From Flavobacteriaceae bacterium UBA3339 (GTDB lineage Bacteria; Bacteroidota; Bacteroidia; Flavobacteriales; Flavobacteriaceae): a DNA stretch of 64,000 nt. The stretch's first letter is position 1. Every line of letters begins with the position of its first letter. The notes under the pieces were generated by a model. The model was not told the origin of the DNA and did not search any database. It worked only from the letters and a program-made list of their open reading frames with translations. The position numbers were made by a program, and so were the translations under genes. The stretch is taken from NCBI GenBank assembly GCA_002360925.1, contig DERN01000007.1, forward strand, positions 1 to 64,000, given 5' to 3'. Shown one piece after another: positions 44,662-54,058 of this stretch.

Positions 44662-47600
44662 ATTTAGTATACTTACCTCTTCTATTCCTCCATTTGGTTT
44701 TACTTTGACCATTGACAACAAAACTATTAAACCCGTTTTCGTCGATAACAGTTTCGGTTCTGGATTGAGACCCTAGAGTTCTACTCATTACGTCAAGCAT
44801 TTCATCTTTAGATATTCCATTGTTTTGAATGTGAATACTTCCTGATGAATCGATATAAGAACCCGACATTTCTCTAAAGAAATCAGAATGAGATTTAAAA
44901 ATCTTATCTCCTTTTTCTAAGTATCGTAAATTGGCTCCTTTGGTTGATCCAAATGATTTAGGATTTCCGTGTTTGTCCGTGTGAACCTCCGGTCTTAATT
45001 CATCAACAATTGCCCAGCCTTCCGGAGCGTTGTCTGTTCCTTTATAGAATTGCGGTAATGGCTGAGAGGCAATAGACGCAATTTGAACAGCTCCCAAAGC
45101 TCCTACTAAGGCGGCTAAAATAAACGAATAAGGCGGCGCTTGTGCTAACGCAGAGGTAACACCAGTAGCAATATTAATCATCGCCTGGAAAATAGCCATT
45201 TCTTTCTCTTCTTTGGCTTGCTGGCGCTTTAACTGCAATCTTCTTTGGTTATACTGCTCCTCTATCGCTTCTCTACCTGCTGTATTTTCTCCAGCGTATT
45301 TTAAAGCAACTTCTTTTTCTTTTTCCAAAGATTGATATTGATTGTCAAAGTAAGCGTCTGATTTTGCTTTTATTTGATTAAATACATCTCCTACAATCGA
45401 ACCAAAAACTTTAAAAGCAATTGCCATTTTAGCCGTAGTGCTTTCTGTGTTATCCCACATATTTTTTAATTGATCGTCAAATAACATGGAGATGGAACCA
45501 AAGCCTAAACCGTCAAATGTTTCAGATAAAAAACCTTTCAAAGTATCTTTTAACCCCTCCTCAATCGTTTTGTTTAATTGTTTGAGTTTTAATTCATACT
45601 CTGCGTTTGCGATTTCTAATTCTTTCGAACCTGCTTTCAAAGTATCTCTTTGCAAGTTTATCCATTCATCAAGTTTCTTTTTTTCTAAATCGTAATAAGC
45701 TTTTGATCCTTGTTTAGTATCTAATTGCTGTGATTCAATGCTTATGGACTCTAAATCATATTGCTGTTGTCTAGCTTTTGTCGCTAAGTCTTTTATTTTT
45801 TTCCAGAATTCTTCTTGAGACTTTAATCTTTCTTCATTTTTTTTCTTCTCTTTTTCTGTTTTGTCATCTAAAGATTTTAATTCTTTATTATTAAGTTCAA
45901 TAATCTTAGCTATGTATTCTTGAAAATTAGCAAGCTTTTTATCATCCCTTGATTTTTTGTCTGAAATCTCTATATCAGCTAATTTATTTTTCTTTTCAAG
46001 ATCTGCATTCGCTAATTCTTGTTCTTTTTGGTAAAATAACGCAGTGTTTTTTGATGATTCTGCTTGCGCCTTCTCTTTTTCTAAAGTTGATTTCTTTAAA
46101 TCATATTGAGACTCAATTTGCTCTTTTGTTAACTTTTTTAGAGCTTGAGCCGCTTTTCTCTCAGCTGCTTCACGTGCTTTACGTTCTTTATCAGATTCCC
46201 CTGTAATTCCTTTTACTTTGGCTATGTAAGCATTTACAGATTCTAAATTCATATCAGAAAAATCTTTTCCAGCCTTCCCGCCTAATTTTTTTGCTGTTAT
46301 TACAGCTTCGTTTAAAGCTTCATTGTAGTCTTTTATGTTTTTTATACTTTTCTCTTCTGCTTCTGTTCTTTTTCCTGTCTCTTTTTTTGTTTCTTCTATT
46401 TTGCTTTTTTGTTTATCTATTAAGTTATTATAATCTTTTTCTGCTTTTTGAAACATATCTACATTGTTTTTAAGCAGCTTTAAATTTCTTAATTCAAAGT
46501 AACTCATTTGGCCTCCAAAAATAGATATATAATCATTAGCTGACTTAACTAGGTTTTCTTGACTTATTTTGAAATTGTGATTATATTTATTTTGTATTTT
46601 AATTATACTTTCCATTAATTTATTTTCAACGTCAATAGCTCCTCCTGCATATGTATCCCTCACATCAGATAGCTTATCTAATTCCTCAACCTGTTTTTGA
46701 AGCCTTATCCTATCTCTATAAGACTGATTAACTTTATTTAAAGTACTTAATAGGTTTGCGTTTGTAAAATCCTCGTTTTCGATTAATGAAATAAAACCTG
46801 GGTATGATGTTTTTAATTGACTTATCAGATCTTCTCTTTTTGTATTGCCTTCATTTAAAGATGTTATTTTTCCTATTAACATACTTAACTGCGTCTGCTC
46901 TTTCAAAATACTATCTGACAGCTTTTCTTTAGCTGTAACAGTAGTTAGTATTCCTGATGTTAAGTCCATGAAGCCTATAATTGTTTTAGATATAACTCCA
47001 TTTCCGCTATTCAAACCATCTACAAATTTTGTCCAAGCATTAGAAGCTCTATTTTCAGCGGCTGCAAGATTTTCAACTCTCTCGATTTTATCTGCTCCGA
47101 AAGCCTTTTCTAATTCAATGGCAAACTTAGGTAACACCTCAGAAGCTATAACCTTACCTTCTTTCATCATGTCTCCAAGTTCAGAAGTAGAAACCCCGAC
47201 AGCTTTAGCCATTATTTCAAAGGCTCCAGGCAAACGGTCTCCTAATTGCATTCTAAGTTCCTCAGACTGAACTGTTCCTTTAGACATCATTTGTTCTAAA
47301 GCTAAGAAAATACCTTTCTGTTGATCGACAGATAACCCCATTAAAGAAGCTGACTTAGATACTTTTTCGAAAATTGTCTGAATATCATTTAGCGCTAATT
47401 TATTTTTAGAAGCAATATAAAACTTATTATAAGCTTCTGATGTTGAAATCAATTCTAATCCGTACTGTTCTGTAATCTTGTCTAATAACTCAATATTTGA
47501 AGCATATGTGCTTGAATCTTTAGATCCCATTTGCATAGCTTTATGCAGAACATCTAACTCCTTTGTTGTTTTGTAAATTGACTTTCCAATATTGACGGCT

Positions 47601-48238
47601 GTATATAAAGCGCCTGCCCAACCTAAAGCGCCTGCTAATTGCCCCGTAAGATTACCTAAACCATTAAAAGCGCTTGAATAATTACCTACGTTTTTAGAAT
47701 AGTTTTTTGTCGCTGCATCTACTTCTCGTATTTTTTTATCTAATTTATCAAACTCTTGTCTAGCTTTAATAGTAGCTTGATTTTGTCTACCATAAAGCGT
47801 ATAGAAATCTGCATATGTAGCTTGAGCTTTTCTCCATTCGTCCTGAAGTCTTCTGTATGCTCTACTTTCTTCTAAGGCTTTCTGAACTGCTCGGTCTACT
47901 GCCGACGCGTTTCTGCTTCTTTGTCTTTCTTCTGCCTGTAGCTGTAATAATTTTGCTTTTGATGCGTTTGCTTCAGCGCGATCGGCATCTGCTTTTGCTT
48001 TTCTTGCGCGTTCTTCTCTAACAGTAGAGTCAATAACATCTTTTTGAGACTTATTGATCTTTTCATAAGATTTTGCTACTTGATTAAGTTGATTAATATA
48101 TTCGCTTGGTATTTTTGGTAAAACCCATTCATTATACTTTTGCACAACTTCGCTCATTACGGAAACATGCGATTTCAAAGTGCCGTTTAAGTTCTTAACG
48201 GCACCGTCGTAATTAACTATGTGATTTTCTGCTGCCAT
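44660..48238 (-). CDS. Tail tape measure protein
   Basis: 1192 residues, the longest phage gene here. Residues about 1-190 are a charged coiled coil. A tape-measure N-terminal domain follows (about 195-420) with MMSKGTVQSEELRMQLGDRL. Long coiled coils continue to about 960, then a hydrophobic stretch near 1020-1080 (MAIFQAMINIATGVTSALAQ...) likely acts at the membrane, and the end NRRGKYTK is basic. The tail length would be near 180 nm if 0.15 nm per residue holds. It overlaps the preceding gene by 26 bases. Confidence 0.93.
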   Translation of the reverse strand: MAAENHIVNYDGAVKNLNGTLKSHVSVMSEVVQKYNEWVLPKIPSEYINQLNQVAKSYEKINKSQKDVIDSTVREERARKAKADADRAEANASKAKLLQLQAEERQRSRNASAVDRAVQKALEESRAYRRLQDEWRKAQATYADFYTLYGRQNQATIKARQEFDKLDKKIREVDAATKNYSKNVGNYSSAFNGLGNLTGQLAGALGWAGALYTAVNIGKSIYKTTKELDVLHKAMQMGSKDSSTYASNIELLDKITEQYGLELISTSEAYNKFYIASKNKLALNDIQTIFEKVSKSASLMGLSVDQQKGIFLALEQMMSKGTVQSEELRMQLGDRLPGAFEIMAKAVGVSTSELGDMMKEGKVIASEVLPKFAIELEKAFGADKIERVENLAAAENRASNAWTKFVDGLNSGNGVISKTIIGFMDLTSGILTTVTAKEKLSDSILKEQTQLSMLIGKITSLNEGNTKREDLISQLKTSYPGFISLIENEDFTNANLLSTLNKVNQSYRDRIRLQKQVEELDKLSDVRDTYAGGAIDVENKLMESIIKIQNKYNHNFKISQENLVKSANDYISIFGGQMSYFELRNLKLLKNNVDMFQKAEKDYNNLIDKQKSKIEETKKETGKRTEAEEKSIKNIKDYNEALNEAVITAKKLGGKAGKDFSDMNLESVNAYIAKVKGITGESDKERKAREAAERKAAQALKKLTKEQIESQYDLKKSTLEKEKAQAESSKNTALFYQKEQELANADLEKKNKLADIEISDKKSRDDKKLANFQEYIAKIIELNNKELKSLDDKTEKEKKKNEERLKSQEEFWKKIKDLATKARQQQYDLESISIESQQLDTKQGSKAYYDLEKKKLDEWINLQRDTLKAGSKELEIANAEYELKLKQLNKTIEEGLKDTLKGFLSETFDGLGFGSISMLFDDQLKNMWDNTESTTAKMAIAFKVFGSIVGDVFNQIKAKSDAYFDNQYQSLEKEKEVALKYAGENTAGREAIEEQYNQRRLQLKRQQAKEEKEMAIFQAMINIATGVTSALAQAPPYSFILAALVGALGAVQIASIASQPLPQFYKGTDNAPEGWAIVDELRPEVHTDKHGNPKSFGSTKGANLRYLEKGDKIFKSHSDFFREMSGSYIDSSGSIHIQNNGISKDEMLDVMSRTLGSQSRTETVIDENGFNSFVVNGQSKTKWRNRRGKYTK

Positions 48239-48893
48239 TTTGTTTCTTTATTTTAATTAGTTTTTCTGCTTCTTTCTCGTATGCTAACCATTGAAGGCAG
48301 TTTATTTTAGAAACATCCCCAACAGATCGTTCAAAAACCTGCTCTAACGAAGCGATATTTTCATAATGATTTTTGAATTTCTTTACTTCATTTTGCTTTT
48401 CTTGCTTAGTTCGCTTATCGTTTAGTAAAAGTTTATTGTTGAGTGAATCGATAATTCTTTTTGTCTTTTCAGCATTGAATTTGATCGAATCCATTCTATT
48501 GATACGAACTCTTTTTTCGAGTAATAAGATTGAAGAATAAGTTTCGTTTAGCATTTGCAGGAAATCATCTTCCTTTAAAGCGTGTTTGTTTAACTCCAAA
48601 AGCTGTAACGTTTTGTATAATTCACTTAGTAAAAACAGCTTATAAGTTTCTTTACTTTGCTTGTCATTATCCTGCAATGTATTTCGTTGAATAGAACTGT
48701 CTTTTGCTTCAAAATAATCATCATAAAGCTTTAAGTAAGCAGCTTGAAAAGAAATTATATCATCGTCTGAATACTCCTTGTGTTCGTCAAAATCAATATC
48801 CATTAGTCGGTAATCTTCACTATCTGCGATTTCCCAAAACGTAATGATGTTAAGTTGTTTTAAATTCTGATATATGCGCGTATTCTGCTCCAT
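48213..48893 (-). CDS. Hypothetical protein before the tape measure, 226 aa
   Basis: Not recognised. Its position just upstream of the tape measure is where tail assembly chaperones lie. Helical, charged, with a long coiled coil (about 130-190) and one Cys-Leu-Gln-Trp segment near 200. It overlaps the previous gene by 44 bases and the tape measure by 26. A tail chaperone role rests on position only. Confidence 0.6.
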   Translation of the reverse strand: MEQNTRIYQNLKQLNIITFWEIADSEDYRLMDIDFDEHKEYSDDDIISFQAAYLKLYDDYFEAKDSSIQRNTLQDNDKQSKETYKLFLLSELYKTLQLLELNKHALKEDDFLQMLNETYSSILLLEKRVRINRMDSIKFNAEKTKRIIDSLNNKLLLNDKRTKQEKQNEVKKFKNHYENIASLEQVFERSVGDVSKINCLQWLAYEKEAEKLIKIKKQNGSRKSHS

Positions 48894-49092
48894 GATGTTT
48901 TCGTTTTTCTAAGATTGGTAAAATAGTTTTGAAGCTTTCGGCTCTTGCAAATTCTGTTTTTGCTCTTTTGCTTCGTTTAAAGAAATATCGAACTATTCCT
49001 TTTTCTTCATACTCCTTTTTATATCGTCTGGCTAATTCTTTTTCGGTGTAGTTTAATTGTGAACCGCACGCGAAACATTGCTTATTTTCCAT
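48850..49092 (-). CDS. Small protein with a CxxC motif, 80 aa
   Basis: MENKQCFACGSQLNY carries CFAC, then a basic helical stretch. The zinc half-knuckle lacks a visible second Cys pair. It overlaps its neighbours on both sides (11 and 44 bases). Its place before the 226-aa gene recalls the short first partner of tail chaperone pairs. Function unknown. Confidence 0.55.
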   Translation of the reverse strand: MENKQCFACGSQLNYTEKELARRYKKEYEEKGIVRYFFKRSKRAKTEFARAESFKTILPILEKRKHHGAEYAHISEFKTT

Positions 49093-49534
49093 AGGTATTA
49101 TTTATTATTGTTTCTAATGATAATAGATAACATTCGTGTAAAAACTCCTGTAATTGCTCCTCTGTAAGTCCGAATTCTTCTGCTCCATATTTATCAGCTA
49201 TTTTTTTATACTTTTCATCCGTTGAGAATATCTCGAACTTATCTCCTTTTCTCATTACGGTTATATCATCGGATAAAGAACCTGTTAAGAATAAATCCAC
49301 GTTTCCATATCCTGCTAAAGGATTTTGTTGGTTTTTCATTATCGCATATTCTTCACTTTTATATGTACCGATAACTCCTCCATCTACTCCTTGTCCGTAT
49401 TTCAATCGATTCTTTACTAATCGTATGATTTCAGTTGAATTCAATTGTATTGTATCTCCAACAGTTTTTTTCAAACTACTGTCTGTAGTTTCTTGCTTTA
49501 GTGATGCGAATAAATCATCAAATGGACTTTCCAT
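49082..49534 (-). CDS. Neck/tail structural protein candidate, 150 aa
   Basis: NRLKYGQGVDGGVIGTYKSEEY, the LFLTGSLSDDITVMRKGDKFEIFST block and a YGAEEFGLTEEQL segment resemble an uncharacterised protein seen in Bacteroidota phages, probably of the tail region. It sits after the tail tube gene and its terminator. I cannot name its exact role. Confidence 0.55.
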   Translation of the reverse strand: MESPFDDLFASLKQETTDSSLKKTVGDTIQLNSTEIIRLVKNRLKYGQGVDGGVIGTYKSEEYAIMKNQQNPLAGYGNVDLFLTGSLSDDITVMRKGDKFEIFSTDEKYKKIADKYGAEEFGLTEEQLQEFLHECYLLSLETIINNTYGK

Positions 49535-49546
49535 AGGCTTCTAATT

Positions 49547-49577
49547 AAAAAACCCTACCCTAAAGAATAGGATAGGG
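49547..49577 (-). terminator. Terminator inside the late operon, after the tail tube gene
   Basis: Minus strand CCCTATCCT, loop, AGGGTAGGG (one mismatch), then T-run. It likely lowers expression of the genes beyond, as the tail tube protein is needed in many copies. Confidence 0.65.
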
Positions 49578-49603
49578 AAAAATCAAATCAATTATGAAAA
49601 AAA

Positions 49604-50461
49604 TTACTTACTAGCTTTACCTTTGTAAATCTCTTCTAAATCATCCTCAGCGTTTAAAACGACCGTGATTTTAGTTGTAGGGAATCCCGTTCCTTCAAGC
49701 GTATAATTTCCGCCTGCACTTTCCGTAACAGATGTGATAGGAATTTCTTCTCCTGTATCGGAATTTAAAACAGTCCATCCAGCTTGATCGTCTAAACCTG
49801 AAATAGAAACATCTTTTTTACAAGCTCCTGTTACGCGAACCGCAATAGATGTTGCTGTATTTGCCCCTATTGTCAATGTGGTTTCGATCGCTCCATTGAT
49901 ATCGTTCATATTGAAGCCTAACTCATCCCATGTGATAAACTCATGGTTTTTGTTAAACTCCTCCGCGCTTGAAAGTTGAATAACTGCTGTTGATGATTGC
50001 GGGTCCGAACCTTGCAGTAATCGAAATGTTTCTACACTAAACAATGAGTTACGAAATCCTCTTGTTGTTGTGTCATTTTTGTAGACTAACAAACCTGATT
50101 CGAAAACGATCGCTAAATCCCATCTGTCATTTCCTTTTAAAGAATATAAGGATTTATGAAAGCATCCGCCTTTTGTGAATTGAAAACTGAATTGAGGTTT
50201 TCCAGAACGAACATCCGCCATGATTCCGATTCCTGACGTACTTCTTTCGTTTTCGGGCGTGTTTTGTTCAAAATTGTAGATTCCGATCAAAGGGTGTATT
50301 TTTCCTTGTTTGATCGCATCTCTGTATAATTGTTCTGTTAAAGCTGTGTAGGAGAAATTTCTGTTTCCAGGAATAATCCCTGTTACATCTCCATAGCTTG
50401 AAAGGTCACACGGAATAGTGCCCGTACCTTTTGCGTCTTGTGAATTACAATTAACTGACAT
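49604..50461 (-). CDS. Putative major tail (tube) protein with Ig-like C-terminus
   Basis: 285 residues. The N-terminal two thirds begin with two cysteines (NCNSQDAKGTGTIPC) and look like a beta-rich tail tube fold. From about 215 a separate beta domain follows (TLTIGANTATSIAVRVTGACKKDVSISG...), like the Ig-like domains often fused to tail tube proteins. The position between tail completion and tape measure genes fits. No sequence match to a named family was made. Confidence 0.6.
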   Translation of the reverse strand: MSVNCNSQDAKGTGTIPCDLSSYGDVTGIIPGNRNFSYTALTEQLYRDAIKQGKIHPLIGIYNFEQNTPENERSTSGIGIMADVRSGKPQFSFQFTKGGCFHKSLYSLKGNDRWDLAIVFESGLLVYKNDTTTRGFRNSLFSVETFRLLQGSDPQSSTAVIQLSSAEEFNKNHEFITWDELGFNMNDINGAIETTLTIGANTATSIAVRVTGACKKDVSISGLDDQAGWTVLNSDTGEEIPITSVTESAGGNYTLEGTGFPTTKITVVLNAEDDLEEIYKGKASK

Positions 50462-50462
50462 T

Positions 50463-51011
50463 TTAATATTTTTTATTGATTATACAATTTGGTTTAATTT
50501 CAAAGTCGAAGTCTATTACGGTAGCGTCGACAATATCTGTTGTTATTGATCTTGTGCTTTTAGGTTGTGAACTATTAAAGCTGTTAGATTCCATTTGGTT
50601 TTTAGTATCTGTTGAAACTCCGTAATTTCGAACATCTCTGTATCGATATTTTTCGAAATCATTTTTACCAAAAACATCTATATACATCGATAATTTAAAA
50701 CTCTTTAAAACTTCTTTTACAATTGGCTCAATCCAAGCTTCGTAAGTTTTAACCTCTCTAGTTTCATTTAACCAATTATAATCCGTGTTCATAAACACGA
50801 TGATCCGGGCATTGTTTACTTTGTAAGATCCGTTAAACTCTTTGTAGTCATTTGACACATACCATATCAAAGGAAACTTAGCTAATTGATTTGTATTTCT
50901 AAATGCTATCCATTGATTTAACTCTCTTTGAGTTCCGTAATTGAATTGTACATCCCTATTGTTTACTTTTATACCCTTGAATAGTTCTTTTAATGCTCTT
51001 TCAATTATCAT
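50463..51011 (-). CDS. Tail completion/terminator candidate, 182 aa
   Basis: No family recognised. Position and size fit a tail completion or neck protein that joins head and tail. Contains many aromatic residues and a mixed alpha-beta pattern. Its start overlaps the stop of the previous gene (ATGA), so they are coupled. Confidence 0.5.
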   Translation of the reverse strand: MIIERALKELFKGIKVNNRDVQFNYGTQRELNQWIAFRNTNQLAKFPLIWYVSNDYKEFNGSYKVNNARIIVFMNTDYNWLNETREVKTYEAWIEPIVKEVLKSFKLSMYIDVFGKNDFEKYRYRDVRNYGVSTDTKNQMESNSFNSSQPKSTRSITTDIVDATVIDFDFEIKPNCIINKKY

Positions 51012-51658
51012 ATTCCTAAAGAATTAATTAAACCGTAATTCTCAACGTATATAGGTAATTCTAAAGGACAATCTTCGTAAACATCTGAATGATGCTTTAA
51101 AAATTGAACTAAACTTACATTATTTGAGTTACCGCCGTTGTAATAGTCGTAAACCGGCACTCCATTATGATAGTACTTTCTTACACGATTACAATGAATT
51201 GAACCAAACTCTTTAATAAACCGATTCCAGATAGAAACCAATTTAGATGTAGAATTTACGTTAACTGTGTTTTGTCCGTTTACAACCACTTCTCCTATTC
51301 CTGTTTGCTGACTTCGTGTTTGTCTAAGCCATTCGCAGAATACAAAGTCAGCGATTAAAGACGTTTTATACAATGTGCCTTCTTGAATCAGACCTTTGAA
51401 ATAGAATTTTTGATTGTTAATTTCATAGCTTTTTCCGTTAACTAATTCTTTCCATCGATAGTCCGCATCCGGTTTTAATTTACCGTTAACGTCCAAATTA
51501 GCTTGTAGGCTTAAAACATTATCACTACCTAAAACACTTTCTAAAAGAGAATAAGACTTACTCTCAATTAGAATCTGAACCAAATCATTTTCATGCTGGA
51601 TTTCCTGCGTGTTTGGAATGGTAATGTCTCCTTGAAAATAAGTCTTATCTATTAGCAT
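51008..51658 (-). CDS. Connector-region protein, DUF6712-like
   Basis: 216 residues. LIDKTYFQGDITIPNTQEI at the start, then two charged helices and WLRQTRSQQTGIGEVVVNG, are features I associate with DUF6712 proteins of Bacteroidota phages, likely part of the head-tail joint. Assignment uncertain; position after the capsid gene supports it. Confidence 0.55.
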   Translation of the reverse strand: MLIDKTYFQGDITIPNTQEIQHENDLVQILIESKSYSLLESVLGSDNVLSLQANLDVNGKLKPDADYRWKELVNGKSYEINNQKFYFKGLIQEGTLYKTSLIADFVFCEWLRQTRSQQTGIGEVVVNGQNTVNVNSTSKLVSIWNRFIKEFGSIHCNRVRKYYHNGVPVYDYYNGGNSNNVSLVQFLKHHSDVYEDCPLELPIYVENYGLINSLGI

Positions 51659-51660
51659 GG

Positions 51661-51873
51661 TTAAATTACTTTAGTCGTTGGTTCTTCAGAAGTTATTTTA
51701 ACATCCTTTACCTCTGTTGCTAAACCTCTTTTTATTAAATATTCGGCAAATACTTTATGCTCAACATACATATTACCGTCAGATTTTAATTTAATAACCT
51801 TACTATCGTTCACGTTATCAAAATTGATTTTCTCTACAATCTTTTCTTCTTTTTGTTCTATTTTTCCTGCCAT
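51661..51873 (-). CDS. Small phage protein, 70 aa
   Basis: Acidic-basic mixed peptide with a middle MYVEHKVFAEYLIKRGLATEV segment that looks like a lone alpha-helical fold. Two bases after the capsid gene and two before the connector gene, so it belongs to the head operon. Function unknown. Confidence 0.55.
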   Translation of the reverse strand: MAGKIEQKEEKIVEKINFDNVNDSKVIKLKSDGNMYVEHKVFAEYLIKRGLATEVKDVKITSEEPTTKVI

Positions 51874-51875
51874 GA

Positions 51876-53105
51876 TTACGCTGCTGGTTTAGTTAATGCT
51901 GCTTTAATTGTTGCTAAATTTCCTTTTACAATCGCCTTGAAGTCAATAGGAGCAATTGATAATATCGAAAACACCTCTCCGATAGTTGTGTATTCGTTTT
52001 CTATAAATTGATCTGCATATTGCCCTACTCTTAAAATAAAGTCTGTATGCTCTTCATCGTAAACAGAGAAATCTCCGACATAAAAAGTACCTGTAGGAAC
52101 TTTATTAGAAGTTATCAATCTCATTTGGTCAATGCTTTGTCCGTTTGCTGCGATGTATGGTTTTAAAGCGAAGTTTCCGTTATTGTCCTGCGTGTAAACA
52201 GCAGCTGCTACATCTTGAGGGTTCATAATAACCTGCGTAGGGTTATAATTCAACGATTTAACTTGTAATGCTGCTGCGATCACCGCTAAGGCATTATCAG
52301 GATTTACTAAGGTTCCATTTAAAACAGAAGAAACATAAGAGGTTGCGTTAGTGTCAATGATAGAAACCAATCCATCCTGCCATTTAGTTAACACATCACG
52401 CTCTAACATTCTTATAATTTCCTTCAATAATTTCTTGTAGTCCATAGCAAACTCCTCAGTCCATTCAACGCGACCAGCATACTTTTTACGAGATGTTGCG
52501 GTGTTTTGCCATTTGTACTGAATTAAAGGTTTAACAGCACCTTCTTCCGTTAATGCTGCAGCACCCTCTGTAGGCATTTGTTGCTTTTTAATTATTTGCT
52601 CAGGAATACTATCTTGACCAACAGAAGTGTTTTTGATTACTGATAAAATAAAGTTCTCAGGAATTCTGATTACCGCAATATCGTTTGATACAGCAAAATT
52701 ATCATTTGTCGGAAAGTCTAATCCTGCAATATTTGTAACCGTTCCGTTGTTGGTCATGTGCATTGCAGCAGCTTTAAATCTAAATTCAATAGACTTCTGT
52801 TCCTTTACAGCTTTTACGATTTCAGCATGGTTTTCTTTGACAACTTGCTCTAGATAACCTTTTAATTCAGGACTTGCCCCAATACCGCTGATAGTATCCT
52901 TTAAATTCGCAATATCTTCTTTCAAAGCGTCAAACATTGTTTTGTTTGCGTCTTTTACTTCGGTTGAAAGATTGTTTAATTTTTCTTCAATCTTTTCTAA
53001 TTCTTCTTTTGTCACGGCTTCGTGAACTTGTGTTTTTAACGCTTCTATCGATTCGTTAATTTTCTTCGCCAATTCTTCGGCTGTCATTTCATTTTTGTTC
53101 ATCAC
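51876..53105 (-). CDS. Major capsid protein (HK97-like fold)
   Basis: 409 residues. The first 100 are a charged coiled coil (EALKTQVHEAVTKEELEKIEEK...), the scaffold delta domain that the protease removes in HK97-type phages. Then QDSIPEQIIKKQQMPTEGAAALTEEGAVKPL and a long core with AALQVKSLNYNPTQVIMNPQDVAA fit the capsid fold. The protease gene ends one base before its start. Confidence 0.85.
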   Translation of the reverse strand: MMNKNEMTAEELAKKINESIEALKTQVHEAVTKEELEKIEEKLNNLSTEVKDANKTMFDALKEDIANLKDTISGIGASPELKGYLEQVVKENHAEIVKAVKEQKSIEFRFKAAAMHMTNNGTVTNIAGLDFPTNDNFAVSNDIAVIRIPENFILSVIKNTSVGQDSIPEQIIKKQQMPTEGAAALTEEGAVKPLIQYKWQNTATSRKKYAGRVEWTEEFAMDYKKLLKEIIRMLERDVLTKWQDGLVSIIDTNATSYVSSVLNGTLVNPDNALAVIAAALQVKSLNYNPTQVIMNPQDVAAAVYTQDNNGNFALKPYIAANGQSIDQMRLITSNKVPTGTFYVGDFSVYDEEHTDFILRVGQYADQFIENEYTTIGEVFSILSIAPIDFKAIVKGNLATIKAALTKPAA

Positions 53106-53942
53106 TTAAATTTTGATGTTAGATAAAAACTTTTGTAACTCGTTTTGAGTGTCGTTTGACGGCTCGGCTTTATTTGAATCAGAGTGATTGCTCGGCTCTT
53201 GTTTCGCACTTGTTGATAATGTTGGAGTTATAGGATTTGAACCAAATACTACTGCTGAACCTTCCATTGCTTTTGCTTCTGTTACCGCCCAGAAATAGCC
53301 CCTGTTTTCAGCTTCTTCCTTATTTATAATTTGATCAATGTACTTGTCCCAGATCTCCTTTTCTTCTACGTCCCATTTAGCATCAGAGTTAATGGCTAAA
53401 TCGATCTTTACATAGCGCATTCCTACTGAGTGATTTTTAACTCTATTCTTGGAATACTGCTCGAACATATAAGGGTGTCTCTCTTTGTCAATTACAGATT
53501 CGAACACTAAAGCTTCTGTTTCCCCTTCAACGTTTAATCCTAATTCTTTCCAAGTATATACTTTCAATGACGCTTTTACATTGTCTGAAATGATCCCTTC
53601 GAAAGTTGCTCTATGCTGATCAAGTAAAAGCATATTTTTATTTTCTTTTACCGTTTTATTCCAAAGCCCCTTAATATGTACATCTCGATGCGAATCCATG
53701 ATATTGGTTGTGTTTATAATTGACACAACTTTAATTTGATTCGGATTAACCCCCTCGCTACCTTCTGACTTGTTAATTGAAACTTTCTCTTTGATTAAAA
53801 CAGAAGTAAAATCGAAAGCATCAGATAATTTGTTTTGCATTTTTTTTTGAGCAATCAAAAGCGATTTGTTTTCTCTAAGCTTCTTGAATAACTCCTCTTG
53901 AGTCGCAAACACTTCGTTCGGAAATTCTTTACACGTAATCAT
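53106..53942 (-). CDS. Prohead protease (HK97 S78-like)
   Basis: 278 residues. The likely catalytic His is in LLDQHRATFEG (about 104) and the Ser in VKNHSVGMRYV (about 171), as in prohead proteases. MDSHRDVH precedes them and the Ser/Asn-rich tail (about 240-270) is flexible. It should trim the capsid scaffold domain. The start overlaps the 39-aa gene (ATGA). Confidence 0.72.
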   Translation of the reverse strand: MITCKEFPNEVFATQEELFKKLRENKSLLIAQKKMQNKLSDAFDFTSVLIKEKVSINKSEGSEGVNPNQIKVVSIINTTNIMDSHRDVHIKGLWNKTVKENKNMLLLDQHRATFEGIISDNVKASLKVYTWKELGLNVEGETEALVFESVIDKERHPYMFEQYSKNRVKNHSVGMRYVKIDLAINSDAKWDVEEKEIWDKYIDQIINKEEAENRGYFWAVTEAKAMEGSAVVFGSNPITPTLSTSAKQEPSNHSDSNKAEPSNDTQNELQKFLSNIKI

Positions 53943-54058
53943 TTTTGTACAATTTTATCTTGTTTTAGAAACTCTATTTGCTTCTTAATAACTTCTCTTT
54001 CTTCTTCTGTTTTAGCTTGCTGAAGCTTTAAAAACAACTTATCTTCCTTTCTTTTCAT
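53939..54058 (-). CDS. Micro-ORF of 39 aa between portal and protease
   Basis: MKRKEDKLFLKLQQAKTEEE then a KQIEFLKQDKIVQK end: all charged helix. Its start shares bases with the portal stop (TAATG) and its stop with the protease start (ATGA), so it is locked into the operon by overlaps on both sides. It may be a small scaffold or assembly helper, or only a translational coupler. Confidence 0.6.
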   Translation of the reverse strand: MKRKEDKLFLKLQQAKTEEEREVIKKQIEFLKQDKIVQK

